DNA of 17,940 nucleotides from CAYVUV01 sp964455095. GTDB lineage: Bacteria; Desulfobacterota; Binatia; HRBIN30; CADEER01. The notes beneath the pieces were generated by a model, which did no database searches, was not told the DNA's origin, and saw only the letters and a program-made list of their open reading frames with translations. This document shows positions 1 through 7,301 of the stretch, piece after piece (the first letter of the stretch is position 1; every line of letters begins with the position of its first letter). The position numbers and the translations under genes are program-made. The stretch spans positions 1-17,940 of the forward strand of contig CAYVUV010000403.1 of the NCBI GenBank assembly GCA_964455095.1, written 5' to 3'.

Positions 1-32
1 CCGGGGATCTAGCGGTGGCGGATCGTTCAATC

Positions 33-103
33 ACCCCCATCTCCATCTTCCCCCGTCGAGGGGGAAGAGGCCGGAGTCCGAAGCCTGAAGCCTTCCCCCC
101 TTG
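33..103. repeat. Dispersed hairpin repeat family A, copy 1, left part
   Basis: This is the left part of a composite palindromic repeat. It holds the hairpin CCCCCGTCGAGGGGG (50-64) followed by a GGCCGGAG-type linker and the start of a second hairpin (CCTTCCCCCCTTG). The same order of elements occurs at 7111-7271. The copy is broken at 103 by the insertion sequence and resumes at 1842. Positions 1-32 show nothing recognisable. Confidence 0.8.
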
Positions 104-113
104 GAGACTGTCG
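100..113. repeat. IS left end: 4-bp target duplication plus terminal inverted repeat
   Basis: CTTG (100-103) is the target duplication and GAGACTGTCG (104-113) is the terminal inverted repeat. It lies 38 bp beyond the transposase stop codon. Confidence 0.85.
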
Positions 114-1837
114 TAAAACGACTTGGCTCATGACGTGGCCAGACGCGTGAGTCAGAACGACGCGAAGACAGCGGAAATGGCGGCGACGAGGCGCCATGGG
201 GGGCCCGGACGCCCAGAAGGGCTCCAGCGCAGGATTACGCCCGTTATGATGGCGTACGGGCCCGCGCCCGCGCGGCGGACGGCCCACTTCAAGTCGAACG
301 CGATGACGTGCAGGGCGAACTCCACCTGCGCCCCACCCAAGCCGCCGCGGTGAAAGCGATGCAGCGCTTGGCGCTCACGAAACTCGGCGAAGGGCCGCTC
401 CACGATGGGGGCCCGGCGGCGATAGTCGGTCCGGGCCGCCGGGTGCCGCAGCACCGCGGCCATGGCCTCCTTGAACTCCTCGCCGTCGTAGCGTTTGACC
501 TTGCGGCCGGTGCGGCTGGTGGTGCACTGCGCCCGCAGCTCACAGCCCGCACACGCGCTGGTGGTGTAGGTCCGATGCCGCCGGCCGTGCGCGTCCCGCC
601 CTTGCTCGGACTGGCGGAGGCCCGCACCGGCCGGGCAGCGGTACACGTTGGCATCGGCGTCGTAGGTAAACCGCGCCTTGCCGAACAAGCCCCGGTACCC
701 TTGTTTCTCCCAGTCGTCTCCCTGCGTCGTTTTGCCCGCGGGGCACAGCACGTTCACATTGCGCTCGACCAAGTCGTGCAACAGCGCCGGCTGGCAGTAG
801 GCCGCATCGAACAGCGCGGTGGGCGGGGGGACGCCGAACGCCGCGACGTGTTGCTCCACCAAGTCGGGGACCACCGCGGTCTCGCTGCTCGCATGCACCG
901 CCAGCGCCACGATCAGTCCCGATTCGTGCACCAGGGTCGAGGGCTTGTAGGCGAAGCGCATCGCCCCGTCCTTGCGCGGCTGCATCACCGCCGCCGGCTC
1001 GCGGGCCGACACCACCACGCTGGCCGTCGCCTTCCCGGCGCGCTGGCGCTGCGCGGTGCGGTCCGCGGCGACCTGGGCCGTCTGCTGCGCCTGCGCGGCC
1101 CGCGCCTGGACCGCCGCGTTCTCCGGGGCGGCCGTGGCGGCGTGCCGCGCTTTTTCCGCGGCGGCTTGCGCCGCTTCGGTCGTCAGCTTGCGGTAGTGGC
1201 TGGCGGCGGCCTCGACCACGGTCCCGTCCCCGGCGACCACCCCCGGCGGCAGCCGCAGGCGCCCGACCAGCCCTTTGATCAAGGCGCGCACAAACTCCTG
1301 CGTCAGGGTGTCGCTGTGGCGGGTGATGAAGTCGCCGATGGTGCTGTGATCGGGTTGATGCCCCCCGCAGATCCACCACGCCCCCACATCGCGGGCGGCC
1401 AGATTCTCCAGGTTGCGCAGCGACCACTGGCCGTTGAGGATGCCGTAGACGATCAACCCCAGCAGCGTGCGCGGATGAAAGGGATGGCGCCCGGTGCCGC
1501 AGTAGCTGGTCATCAGCGGCGTGTAGTCCACCCGCTCCAGCTCGCTGCGCAACCGCACCACCCACCCCAAGTCGCGGCGCTTCAGATACGCGTCCAGCCG
1601 CAGCGGCCCCACGAACAGGTGCCCCGGGCTGTCATCGGTGAACCGGGCTCGGCTCCCCGTCTTCCCCCGCGGGCCCGCGCTCGCCGGGATCGTCATCCCC
1701 AACTCCCCCTGCGCGGTGTTGGGCACTTCCTTGCGCTTCCGCCTCATCCCCTACCTCCACCCCGCCGCACCTTATCACAGCCGCATGGCGCCGGGGCGGA
1801 ACACCGCGAGACGGCCGTCGAGAAAATCGACAGTCTC
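104..1837 (-). mobile_element. Complete IS1182-family insertion sequence
   Basis: The element is 1734 bp long and carries one transposase gene on the minus strand. Its ends are perfect 10-bp inverted repeats, GAGACTGTCG at 104-113 and CGACAGTCTC at 1828-1837. It is flanked by CTTG on both sides (100-103 and 1838-1841), read as a 4-bp target duplication. Joining 103 to 1842 restores the uninterrupted repeat sequence seen at 7227-7271, which independently confirms both boundaries. Family assignment rests on the transposase. The intact gene, matching ends and clean target duplication suggest a fairly recent and possibly still active insertion. Confidence 0.93.
152..1747 (-). CDS. IS1182-family DDE transposase
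   Basis: This is a cut-and-paste transposase of 531 residues, within the usual length for IS1182-family proteins. The N-terminal part (about 40-150) resembles the DUF772 domain that precedes the catalytic core in this family (SYCGTGRHPFHPRTLLG, QPDHSTIGDF). Candidate catalytic acids are D174 (VVAGDGTVVEA), D314 (ALFDAAYCQ) and E450 (PIVERPFAEFR). An Ala/Gln-rich, probably helical insert lies at about 190-235. A cysteine cluster (C371, C399, C402, C408; ACAGCELRAQC) matches the metal-binding-like motif typical of the C-terminal DDE domain. GGAGG lies a few bases upstream of the ATG at 1747, supporting this start. No frameshift or internal stop is seen, so the gene looks intact. Family-level assignment is firm; no specific named IS is claimed. 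Confidence 0.93.
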   Translation of the reverse strand: MRRKRKEVPNTAQGELGMTIPASAGPRGKTGSRARFTDDSPGHLFVGPLRLDAYLKRRDLGWVVRLRSELERVDYTPLMTSYCGTGRHPFHPRTLLGLIVYGILNGQWSLRNLENLAARDVGAWWICGGHQPDHSTIGDFITRHSDTLTQEFVRALIKGLVGRLRLPPGVVAGDGTVVEAAASHYRKLTTEAAQAAAEKARHAATAAPENAAVQARAAQAQQTAQVAADRTAQRQRAGKATASVVVSAREPAAVMQPRKDGAMRFAYKPSTLVHESGLIVALAVHASSETAVVPDLVEQHVAAFGVPPPTALFDAAYCQPALLHDLVERNVNVLCPAGKTTQGDDWEKQGYRGLFGKARFTYDADANVYRCPAGAGLRQSEQGRDAHGRRHRTYTTSACAGCELRAQCTTSRTGRKVKRYDGEEFKEAMAAVLRHPAARTDYRRRAPIVERPFAEFRERQALHRFHRGGLGGAQVEFALHVIAFDLKWAVRRAGAGPYAIITGVILRWSPSGRPGPPWRLVAAISAVFASF

Positions 1838-1841
1838 CTTG
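1828..1841. repeat. IS right end: terminal inverted repeat plus 4-bp target duplication
   Basis: CGACAGTCTC (1828-1837) is the exact reverse complement of the left end, followed by CTTG (1838-1841), the second copy of the target duplication. The 80 bp between this and the transposase ATG should carry its promoter; no strong -35/-10 pair could be fixed by eye. Confidence 0.85.
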
Positions 1842-1867
1842 CGGGGGAAGGTTTGGATGGGGGGTAT
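1842..1867. repeat. Dispersed hairpin repeat family A, copy 1, right part
   Basis: This is the right end of the interrupted family A copy. It holds GGGGGAAGG followed by GTTTGGATGGGGGGTAT, identical to the end of the copy at 7111-7271 (7255-7271). It lies 90 bp upstream of the acyl-CoA dehydrogenase start. Nothing further is recognised between 1868 and the ribosome binding site at 1944. Confidence 0.8.
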
Positions 1868-1957
1868 GACAGTCGCGAAGCGCACCAAGCGCCAGTTGCC
1901 TTTCCGGCGCCGCTGCGCCACAGAGGAAAGCACCCCGAATCCCAAGGAGGGCCAGCG

Positions 1958-3154
1958 ATGGCCGATCTCGAAACCTTCCGCCGCGAGACGCGCGCGTGGC
2001 TGCTCGCCAACGCGCCCAAGTCGATGTTCACCCCGTTCGCCAAGGACGAGGAGCCGGCGTGGGGCGGTCGCAAGGCGACGTACCCGAACCCCGACGTCAA
2101 GCAATGGCTCGACGTCATGGCGGCGCGCGGCTGGACGGCGCCGACCTGGCCGCAGGCCTACGGCGGCGGCGGGCTGAGCAAGGGCGAGGCGAAGGTGCTG
2201 AGCCAGGAGATGGCGGCACTGCAGCTGCGGCCGCCGCTGATCGGCTTCGGTCTGACGATGATCGGCCCGGTGTTGCTGCAACTCGGCAGCGAGGAGATGA
2301 AGCGCGCCCACGTCCCGCCGATCGTGCGCGGCGAGATCCGCTGGTGCCAGGGTTACTCCGAGCCCGGCGCCGGCTCCGACCTCGCCAGCCTGCAGACCCG
2401 CGCCGTGCTCGACGGCGACCACTTCGTGGTCAGCGGACAGAAGGTCTGGACCTCCTACGCCGACAAGGCGGATTGGATGTTCCTGCTGGTGCGCACCGAT
2501 CCCGACGCGAGCAAGCACACCGGCATCACTTTCCTGCTCATGGACATGGCCAGCCCCGGCGTCAGCGTCAAGCCGATCTTGCTGATCAGCGGCTCGTCGC
2601 CGTTCTGCGAGACGTTTCTCGATAATGTCCGCGTGCCGCGCCACCAGGTCATCGGCGCGGTCAACGAGGGCTGGACCGTCGCCAAGGCACTGCTCGGCCA
2701 CGAGCGCACCATGATCGCCGACATCGGCAAGCAGTTCGGCATCACCGGCTCGCAGTCGACCGCGCTCGAGCTGGCGCGCCAGTACGTCGGCGACGGCGAG
2801 GGGCACGTCGCCGACGCGCTGGTGCGCGATCGGCTGGCGCAGGTGTCGATGGATCAGCGCTGTCTCGACTGGACCCTGGCGCGCTCGCGCGACAGCGCCA
2901 AGGCCGGCCACGCGCCGGGGCCCGAGACGTCGATCTTCAAGTACTACGGCACCGAGCTCAACAAGCGCCGGCGCGAGCTGATGGTGTCGATCCTCGGCCC
3001 GCAAGCCCTCGGCTGGGAAGGCGACGGCTTCGCTCCGGAGGAGCTCGCCATCACGCGCGACTGGCTGCGCTCGCGCGGCAACTCGATCGAGGGCGGCACC
3101 TCGGAGATCCAGCTCAACATCATCGCCAAGCGGGTGTTGGGGCTGCCGGACTGA
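1958..3154 (+). CDS. Acyl-CoA dehydrogenase, catalytic (alpha-type) subunit
   Basis: This 398-residue protein has the acyl-CoA dehydrogenase fold and should introduce an alpha,beta double bond into an acyl-CoA, passing electrons from FAD to an electron-transfer flavoprotein. The flavin/substrate motif WCQGYSEPGAGSDLASLQTR is at 129-148, and KVWTSYADKADW follows at 162-173. The C-terminal motif is SIEGGTSEIQLNIIAKRVLG. The usual medium-chain catalytic Glu position reads Gly; E249 in GHERTM matches the alternative base position of isovaleryl- and long-chain-type enzymes. The RxxFGxP motif that normally contacts FAD of the neighbouring subunit is absent and replaced by ARQYVGDGEG. The start is set by AAGGAGG at 1944-1950, 7 bp before the ATG. 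It precedes a second dehydrogenase gene by 13 bp, as expected for a heteromeric pair. It resembles mycobacterial FadE-type steroid side-chain subunits; the actual substrate is unknown. Confidence 0.92.
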   Translation: MADLETFRRETRAWLLANAPKSMFTPFAKDEEPAWGGRKATYPNPDVKQWLDVMAARGWTAPTWPQAYGGGGLSKGEAKVLSQEMAALQLRPPLIGFGLTMIGPVLLQLGSEEMKRAHVPPIVRGEIRWCQGYSEPGAGSDLASLQTRAVLDGDHFVVSGQKVWTSYADKADWMFLLVRTDPDASKHTGITFLLMDMASPGVSVKPILLISGSSPFCETFLDNVRVPRHQVIGAVNEGWTVAKALLGHERTMIADIGKQFGITGSQSTALELARQYVGDGEGHVADALVRDRLAQVSMDQRCLDWTLARSRDSAKAGHAPGPETSIFKYYGTELNKRRRELMVSILGPQALGWEGDGFAPEELAITRDWLRSRGNSIEGGTSEIQLNIIAKRVLGLPD

Positions 3155-3167
3155 AGGAAAGGCGCGC

Positions 3168-4310
3168 ATGCAATTCGTCCTCACCGAAGAGCAGCAACAG
3201 CTGCGCGACAGCGCCGCGGCGTTCGTGCGCGACCACTCGTCGCTGCGCCGCATCCGCGCCCTGCGCGACAGCCGCGACGGCGACGGCTTCTCGCGCGCGC
3301 TGTGGCGCCAGATGGCGGAGCTCGGCTGGCTCGGCATTACGTTTCCGGAAGCGCACGGCGGCCTCGGGCTCGGCTACAAGGACCTCGGCGTGGTGCTGGA
3401 GGAGTTCGGCAAGGGGTTGATGCCGGAGCCGTGGATGTCGACGGTGCTGCTCGGCGGCACGGCCGTGGCCCGCGGCGGCAGCGCAGCGCAGCGCGAGGCC
3501 GTGCTGCCCGCCGTCATCGGCGGCGAGATGCTGTTGGCCCTGGCCTACCAGGAGGCGCACAGCCGCTACGACGTCTGCCACGTCGAGACGAAGGCCGAGA
3601 AGCGCGGCGCCGGCTGGGCCATCTCGGGTGAGAAGCGCGCCGTGCTCGACGGCCAGGTCGCAGACCGCTTGATCGTCAGCGCCCGCACCGGCGGCGCCGC
3701 GCGCGACCGCGACGGCGTGACGCTGTTCCTGCTCGACGCGCGCGCCCCGGGCGTTGCCGTCACGCGCCAGGTGGCGCTCGACAGCCGCAACGCCGCCATC
3801 GTGCGCCTGGACGGTGTCGCCGCCACCGCGACCGACGTGCTCGGCACAGTCGACCAGGGCGGTGCGCTACTCGCCGACGTCATCGACCGCGCCACCGCGG
3901 GCCTGTGCGCCGAGATGCTCGGCAGCGCCACGGCGGCGTTCGAGATGACGCTCGAGTATCTAAAGACACGGCAACAATTCGGCGTGCCGATCGGATCGTT
4001 CCAGGCCCTCAAGCACCGCGCCGCGTTGATGTTCGTCGAGCTCGAGCTGGCGCGCTCCGCCGCGATGGCCGCGGCCATGGCGCTCGACGAGGACAACGCC
4101 AAGGCCGCCGAGCTGATCTCCGTCGCCAAGGCGCGCTGCTCGGACACCGCCATGTTGGTCGCCAACGAGAGCGTGCAGATGCACGGCGGCATCGGCATGA
4201 CCGACGAGCACGACATCGGCTTCTACTTCAAGCGCGCCCGCACCGCCGAGCTGACCTTCGGCGACGCCGCCTGGCACCGCCAGCGCTTCGCCGCGCTGCA
4301 AGGGTACTAG
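3168..4310 (+). CDS. Acyl-CoA dehydrogenase, partner (beta-type) subunit
   Basis: This 380-residue protein of the acyl-CoA dehydrogenase family is encoded 13 bp after the alpha-type gene, with a purine-rich AAGGAAAGG ahead of its ATG. It keeps the FAD-contacting motif TRQQFGVPIGSFQALKHR (267-284) and VQMHGGIGMTDEHDIG (336-351). The N-terminal flavin/substrate motif is degenerate (LAYQEAHSRYDV at 125-136). Neither usual catalytic Glu is present: the helix position reads DRATAG and the C-terminal position reads ELTFGD. These losses are the reverse of those in the upstream protein. The pattern fits a non-catalytic beta subunit completing the FAD site in an alpha2-beta2 enzyme. This is inferred from the family; no direct evidence of assembly exists here. 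Confidence 0.9.
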   Translation: MQFVLTEEQQQLRDSAAAFVRDHSSLRRIRALRDSRDGDGFSRALWRQMAELGWLGITFPEAHGGLGLGYKDLGVVLEEFGKGLMPEPWMSTVLLGGTAVARGGSAAQREAVLPAVIGGEMLLALAYQEAHSRYDVCHVETKAEKRGAGWAISGEKRAVLDGQVADRLIVSARTGGAARDRDGVTLFLLDARAPGVAVTRQVALDSRNAAIVRLDGVAATATDVLGTVDQGGALLADVIDRATAGLCAEMLGSATAAFEMTLEYLKTRQQFGVPIGSFQALKHRAALMFVELELARSAAMAAAMALDEDNAKAAELISVAKARCSDTAMLVANESVQMHGGIGMTDEHDIGFYFKRARTAELTFGDAAWHRQRFAALQGY

Positions 4311-4363
4311 CGGCGATCTGAGGGCTACGGGCATAGGTTCGGGAGCGTTTCTTCCGCTGTTTT

Positions 4364-4536
4364 CCTCTCCCGGATGGGAGAGGACTAAGGTGAGGGGGAT
4401 TCAATTGCGCCGAAGGCCTCAGATGAAGCTCTGCCGCGAGCGAACCACCAAGGCCGGGGGTGGCTTCGCCGATCAATTGTATCCCCCTCATCCTGACCTT
4501 CTCCCAGCCGGGAGAAGGAACCCTCGCGCGATACGA
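4364..4536. repeat. Dispersed inverted-repeat element family B, copy 1
   Basis: The element has two hairpin ends, CCTCTCCC/GGGAGAGG at 4364-4383 and CCTTCTCCC/GGGAGAAGG at 4497-4518. Each is followed inwards by a GGTGAGGGGGATT-type arm in opposite orientation, so the whole is an imperfect inverted repeat of about 165 bp. Much of it (4388-4536) is found reversed at 10589-10737, including the interior GATCGGCGAAGCCAC and CCGAAGGCCT stretches. It overlaps the 5' end of the transporter gene that follows. Positions 4311-4363 show nothing else. Confidence 0.85.
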
Positions 4537-5773
4537 CATCTTGCGTACGCCAGGCCGTCCTGAGGGCGGGAAACTGCCGCCGCCATCGCGCCGCGATTGG
4601 CTCGTCGTTCTGGCGTGTCTCGGCTGTCAGATCGGGATGGGTGTCGGCGGCTACGTCTTTCCGGTCTTTCTCAAGCCGGTGGTCGACGACCTCGGGTGGT
4701 CGCGCACCGAGTACGCCGCCAGCCACCCGATCATGAGCACGATGGTGGCGCTGGTCGGCCCGCTGGTCGGCTGGGCCGCCGTGCGCATCGGGCCGCGGCC
4801 GGTGCTGCTGTTCGGCGCGGTGTGCATGGGCGCCGCGCTGGTCGGTGCCGGCGCCATGCAGGTGCCGTGGCACTTCTACGCGGTCGCCGTCGGCGTCGGG
4901 GTGGCGGTCGCGTGTCTCGGCGATCTCCCGACCGGGGCGGCGATCGCCGCGCGGTTCCGCAATCAGCGCGGCCTGATGCTGGCGCTGGTGTACATCGGCT
5001 CCAACATCGGCGGCACGCTCATCCCGCTGGTGTCGACGTGGCTGGCCGCCGGCGCGTCGTGGCGCCATGCCCTGCGCATCATCGGCGCCTCGCTGTGGAT
5101 CGCGCTGCTGCCGCTGGCGCTGCTGGTCGGCGGCAAACCGCGACCGCGCGCCGCCGAGGCAGAAGACGTCGCGCCGGTGGCGGTGGCGCGCGCCATGCGC
5201 GAGCGCGATTTCTGGCTGCTGTTCGGCGTGCTGTTCGCGTTCTACTTCTACCGCCTGGGAATGAACGTGCACCTGGTCGCCTACCTGAGCGACCTCGGCT
5301 ACTCGAATGCCGGCGCCGCGGGCGGATTCAGCTTCACGCTGGCGCTCGGCATCGCCGGCAAGCTCATCGCCGGCGCGGTTGCCGACCGCATCGGCGCCAA
5401 GATCGCCGTGGTCGGCAACTTCGCCATCATCGCGCTGGCGTCGGCACTGCTGCTGGTGCCGCCGTGGCCGGGCGTGCTGCCGACATTCCTCGCCCTGCAC
5501 GGCTTTGCCACCGCTGCCGAGGACGTTGTCATCCCCCTGATCATCGGCCAGCGCTTCGGACTCGCCAGCCTGGCGCGCCTGTACGGCATCCTGCTGCTCG
5601 CGATGATCCCCGGCGGCACCGTCGGCCCCATCCTCGCCGGCTATCTGTTCGACACCAGCGGCAGCTACACCACCGTCTTCGCGCTGTTCTTCGCGGGCAA
5701 TGTTTTAGCCGTCGCCGCCCTCGCGGCGGTGCGCACGAGCCTTCGGTCCCCCTCCTTTCCAAGGAGAGGCTAG
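4460..5773 (+). CDS. MFS transporter, monocarboxylate/oxalate-formate antiporter-like
   Basis: This is an inner-membrane transporter of up to 437 residues with about 12 hydrophobic segments; the first begins near residue 46 (RRDWLVVLACLGCQIGMGVGG). FPVFLKPVVDDLGWSRTEY and the following segments resemble the OFA/monocarboxylate branch of the major facilitator superfamily. The substrate cannot be read from the sequence. The start is unsettled. GTG 4460 lies inside repeat B, so residues 1-25 would be repeat-encoded. TTG 4541 is the only other in-frame start before the first membrane helix; neither has a convincing ribosome binding site. The last eight residues and the TAG stop come from repeat E (5746 onward). 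The core is sound, but both ends look reshaped by repeats. Confidence 0.82.
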   Translation: MASPINCIPLILTFSQPGEGTLARYDILRTPGRPEGGKLPPPSRRDWLVVLACLGCQIGMGVGGYVFPVFLKPVVDDLGWSRTEYAASHPIMSTMVALVGPLVGWAAVRIGPRPVLLFGAVCMGAALVGAGAMQVPWHFYAVAVGVGVAVACLGDLPTGAAIAARFRNQRGLMLALVYIGSNIGGTLIPLVSTWLAAGASWRHALRIIGASLWIALLPLALLVGGKPRPRAAEAEDVAPVAVARAMRERDFWLLFGVLFAFYFYRLGMNVHLVAYLSDLGYSNAGAAGGFSFTLALGIAGKLIAGAVADRIGAKIAVVGNFAIIALASALLLVPPWPGVLPTFLALHGFATAAEDVVIPLIIGQRFGLASLARLYGILLLAMIPGGTVGPILAGYLFDTSGSYTTVFALFFAGNVLAVAALAAVRTSLRSPSFPRRG

Positions 5774-5823
5774 GGGAGGTAGATCCTACCTCCCCCCGAC
5801 CCCCCTCCTTGGAAAGGAGGGGG
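5746..5823. repeat. Palindromic repeat family E, copy 1, at a convergent gene junction
   Basis: This is an inverted repeat. The left arm carries CCCCCTCCTTTCCAAGGAG then GGGGAGGTAGAT; the right arm is its reverse complement with CCTACCTCCCC then CCCCCTCCTTGGAAAGGAGG. Each arm also contains its own small hairpin (CCTTTCC/AAGG). It overlaps the last codons of the MFS gene and lies 40 bp from the end of the convergent gene at 5863. It could act as a bidirectional terminator although no T-tract is visible. Confidence 0.8.
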
Positions 5824-5862
5824 AGCAAGCAAAGAAAGTCGTTGCGTAGTGCTGGTAGCGCC

Positions 5863-6540
5863 TCAGAACCCCGGCTCCGTCGGCGGTGCCGGGCTCGGTT
5901 CCGGCTCCGCCGGCGGCTGGGTCAGAGCCTGGGCGGACGGTTGGAACGGCGTCGTGTCGTAGTAGTAGCGCTCGCGCACGATCTTGCCGTTGCGGACCTC
6001 GTGGATGGCGATCTCCTTCAGGTCGACAGGGTTGCCGTTGATGGTGGCCCGCCCGGCCCACTCGATTACGATGGTGTTGCCGTCGACCCACACGCTGCGC
6101 GCCCGCCAAGTCGAGTCGCCCGCCATCGCGCGCCACTGCGCGTACTTCTGGCGCAGACCGTCGATTCCCTTGACCGGTGGCATGCCCATCTCGGTCGACT
6201 CGATCGACTCGTCGTAAAATGCGAACGCCGCGTCGTCGTCGTTGGCCAGCGTCACCGAGACGATGCGCTTGGCCAGCTCGCGCAAGGGGTTCGGGATCGC
6301 CACCGGTGCGGCCGCCCGGCGTACGGGTCGCGGCGCCACCTTCGGCTTTGCCGCTTTGGCCGCCACGCGACGCGCCGGTGCTTTGGGCGCCGGTTTCTTC
6401 TTCGCCCGCGCCGGTTTCGCTTTCGCGGCGGTGCGCGGTTTGGCCTTCGCCGGCTTTTTCTTCGCCGCCACGCGCTTTGCCGCGACCTTCTTGGTGCGTT
6501 TCGCCACCGTCCGTTTCGCCTTCGCGACCTTCTTCGCCAT
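5863..6540 (-). CDS. SnoaL/NTF2-like protein with histone-H1-like Lys/Ala tail
   Basis: This 225-residue protein has three parts. Residues 1-78 are almost only Lys, Ala, Arg, Pro and Val (MAKKVAKAKRTVAKRTKKVA and similar), like the tails of bacterial histone-H1-like or AlgP-like proteins. Residues 82-197 resemble a SnoaL/NTF2 alpha+beta barrel (PLRELAKRIVSVTLANDDDA, ESTEMGMPPVKGIDGLRQKY, IVIEWAGRATINGNPVDLKE, GKIVRERYYYDTTPF). Residues 200-225 are Pro/Glu-rich. The tail suggests binding to nucleic acid or another polyanion; the barrel may bind a small molecule or dimerise. The start at 6540 is chosen because AAAGGACG lies just upstream; an ATG at 6558 has no such site. It is divergent from the gene at 6695, with 154 bp between. 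No signal peptide is seen. Function is unknown; the domain calls are from pattern only. Confidence 0.85.
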   Translation of the reverse strand: MAKKVAKAKRTVAKRTKKVAAKRVAAKKKPAKAKPRTAAKAKPARAKKKPAPKAPARRVAAKAAKPKVAPRPVRRAAAPVAIPNPLRELAKRIVSVTLANDDDAAFAFYDESIESTEMGMPPVKGIDGLRQKYAQWRAMAGDSTWRARSVWVDGNTIVIEWAGRATINGNPVDLKEIAIHEVRNGKIVRERYYYDTTPFQPSAQALTQPPAEPEPSPAPPTEPGF

Positions 6541-6694
6541 GACTCGTCCTTTCGTCATGTGAGGCAGCTGGCGCGCTCGTCGCGCCGCCGAAAAACGCGG
6601 CCGACTCTACGCCGATTGAGCCGCGCCTGGCAACCGCGCGCGGCGATTGCGCCGCTGCGCCGCGCCCCCATATGCTCGCCGGCGAGGAGACGTC

Positions 6695-7090
6695 ATGGAG
6701 GAACATCCAAACGCCGCGCGCGTGCGGCAAATGTTTCAGGCCTTTCGCGCCGGCGATGTGGAGACGATCCGCGCGCTCATTCCCGCCGACGCGGTGTGGC
6801 GCTTCCCCGGCCGGCGCGGACAGCTCGCCGGCGAGCACCGCGGGCGCGAGGCGATCTTCGCCTTTCTCCTCAACGTACAAGCGCTGACGCAGGGGACTTT
6901 TCACCTCGATCTGATCGACGTCGTGGCCAACGACGCGCACGCCGTGGCGCTGTTTCGCGGCCACGGCACACGCCAGGGCAAGACGCTCGACAACCCGACA
7001 TGCTTGCGCATGCGGATGGAAGACGGGCAGGTGAAGGAAGTGTGGGAGTTCGTGTGGGACCTGTACGACGTGGACGAGTTTTGGGCATAG
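6695..7090 (+). CDS. SnoaL-like (NTF2-fold) protein
   Basis: This small soluble protein of 131 residues has the pattern of the SnoaL/ketosteroid-isomerase-like barrel family. An N-terminal helix pair (NAARVRQMFQAFRAGDVETI) is followed by LIPADAVWRFPGRRGQLAGEHRGREAI and C-terminal strands (NPTCLRMRMEDGQVKEVWEF, DLYDVDEFW). Such proteins may be isomerases, hydrolases, dehydratases or merely ligand binders, and no catalytic residue can be assigned securely. The start at 6695 is preferred because GAGGAG lies 6 bp upstream; the longer reading from 6647 has no site. It is divergent from another NTF2-like gene. Confidence 0.88.
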   Translation: MEEHPNAARVRQMFQAFRAGDVETIRALIPADAVWRFPGRRGQLAGEHRGREAIFAFLLNVQALTQGTFHLDLIDVVANDAHAVALFRGHGTRQGKTLDNPTCLRMRMEDGQVKEVWEFVWDLYDVDEFWA

Positions 7091-7110
7091 ACAGAAGCGC
7101 AATCGGAATC

Positions 7111-7271
7111 CCCCCCACCTCAATCCGCCCCCGTCGAGGGGGAGGAGGCCGGAGGCGGAAATCCCTCCCCGAGAGGGCAAGGGCCTGGAGGCGGAAATTC
7201 TTCCCGGAGCGGGAAGGAGCCGGAGCGCCGAAGCCTTCCCCCCTTGCAGGAGAAGGTTTGGATGGGGGGTA
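7111..7271. repeat. Dispersed hairpin repeat family A, copy 2 (multi-unit)
   Basis: This is an uninterrupted family A element. It has imperfect inverted outer ends (CCCCCCACCTCAATCC and GGTTTGGATGGGGGGTA). Between them lie four successive hairpins of period about 35-38 bp: CCCCCGTCGAGGGGG, CCCTCCCCGAGAGGG, TTCCCGGAGCGGGAA and CCTTCCCCCCTTGCAGGAGAAGG. They are joined by GGCCGGAGGCGGAAAT-like linkers. Copy 1 has fewer internal units. It ends 30 bp before the MFS start at 7302. Confidence 0.85.
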
Positions 7272-7301
7272 TTGTGATAAACGCGCCGCGCACCGTGCCG
7301 C

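Noticed and set aside
308..1957. Long open frame upstream of and in frame with the acyl-CoA dehydrogenase, which would make a 948-residue protein.
   Set aside because: It is antisense to the intact transposase gene and crosses the IS end. The true start is set by AAGGAGG and the ATG at 1958, where family similarity begins.
7111..7271. The regularly spaced hairpins looked at first like a small CRISPR array.
   Set aside because: The units are not identical, there are no unique spacers of constant length, and no cas genes are in the window. It is a composite hairpin repeat.
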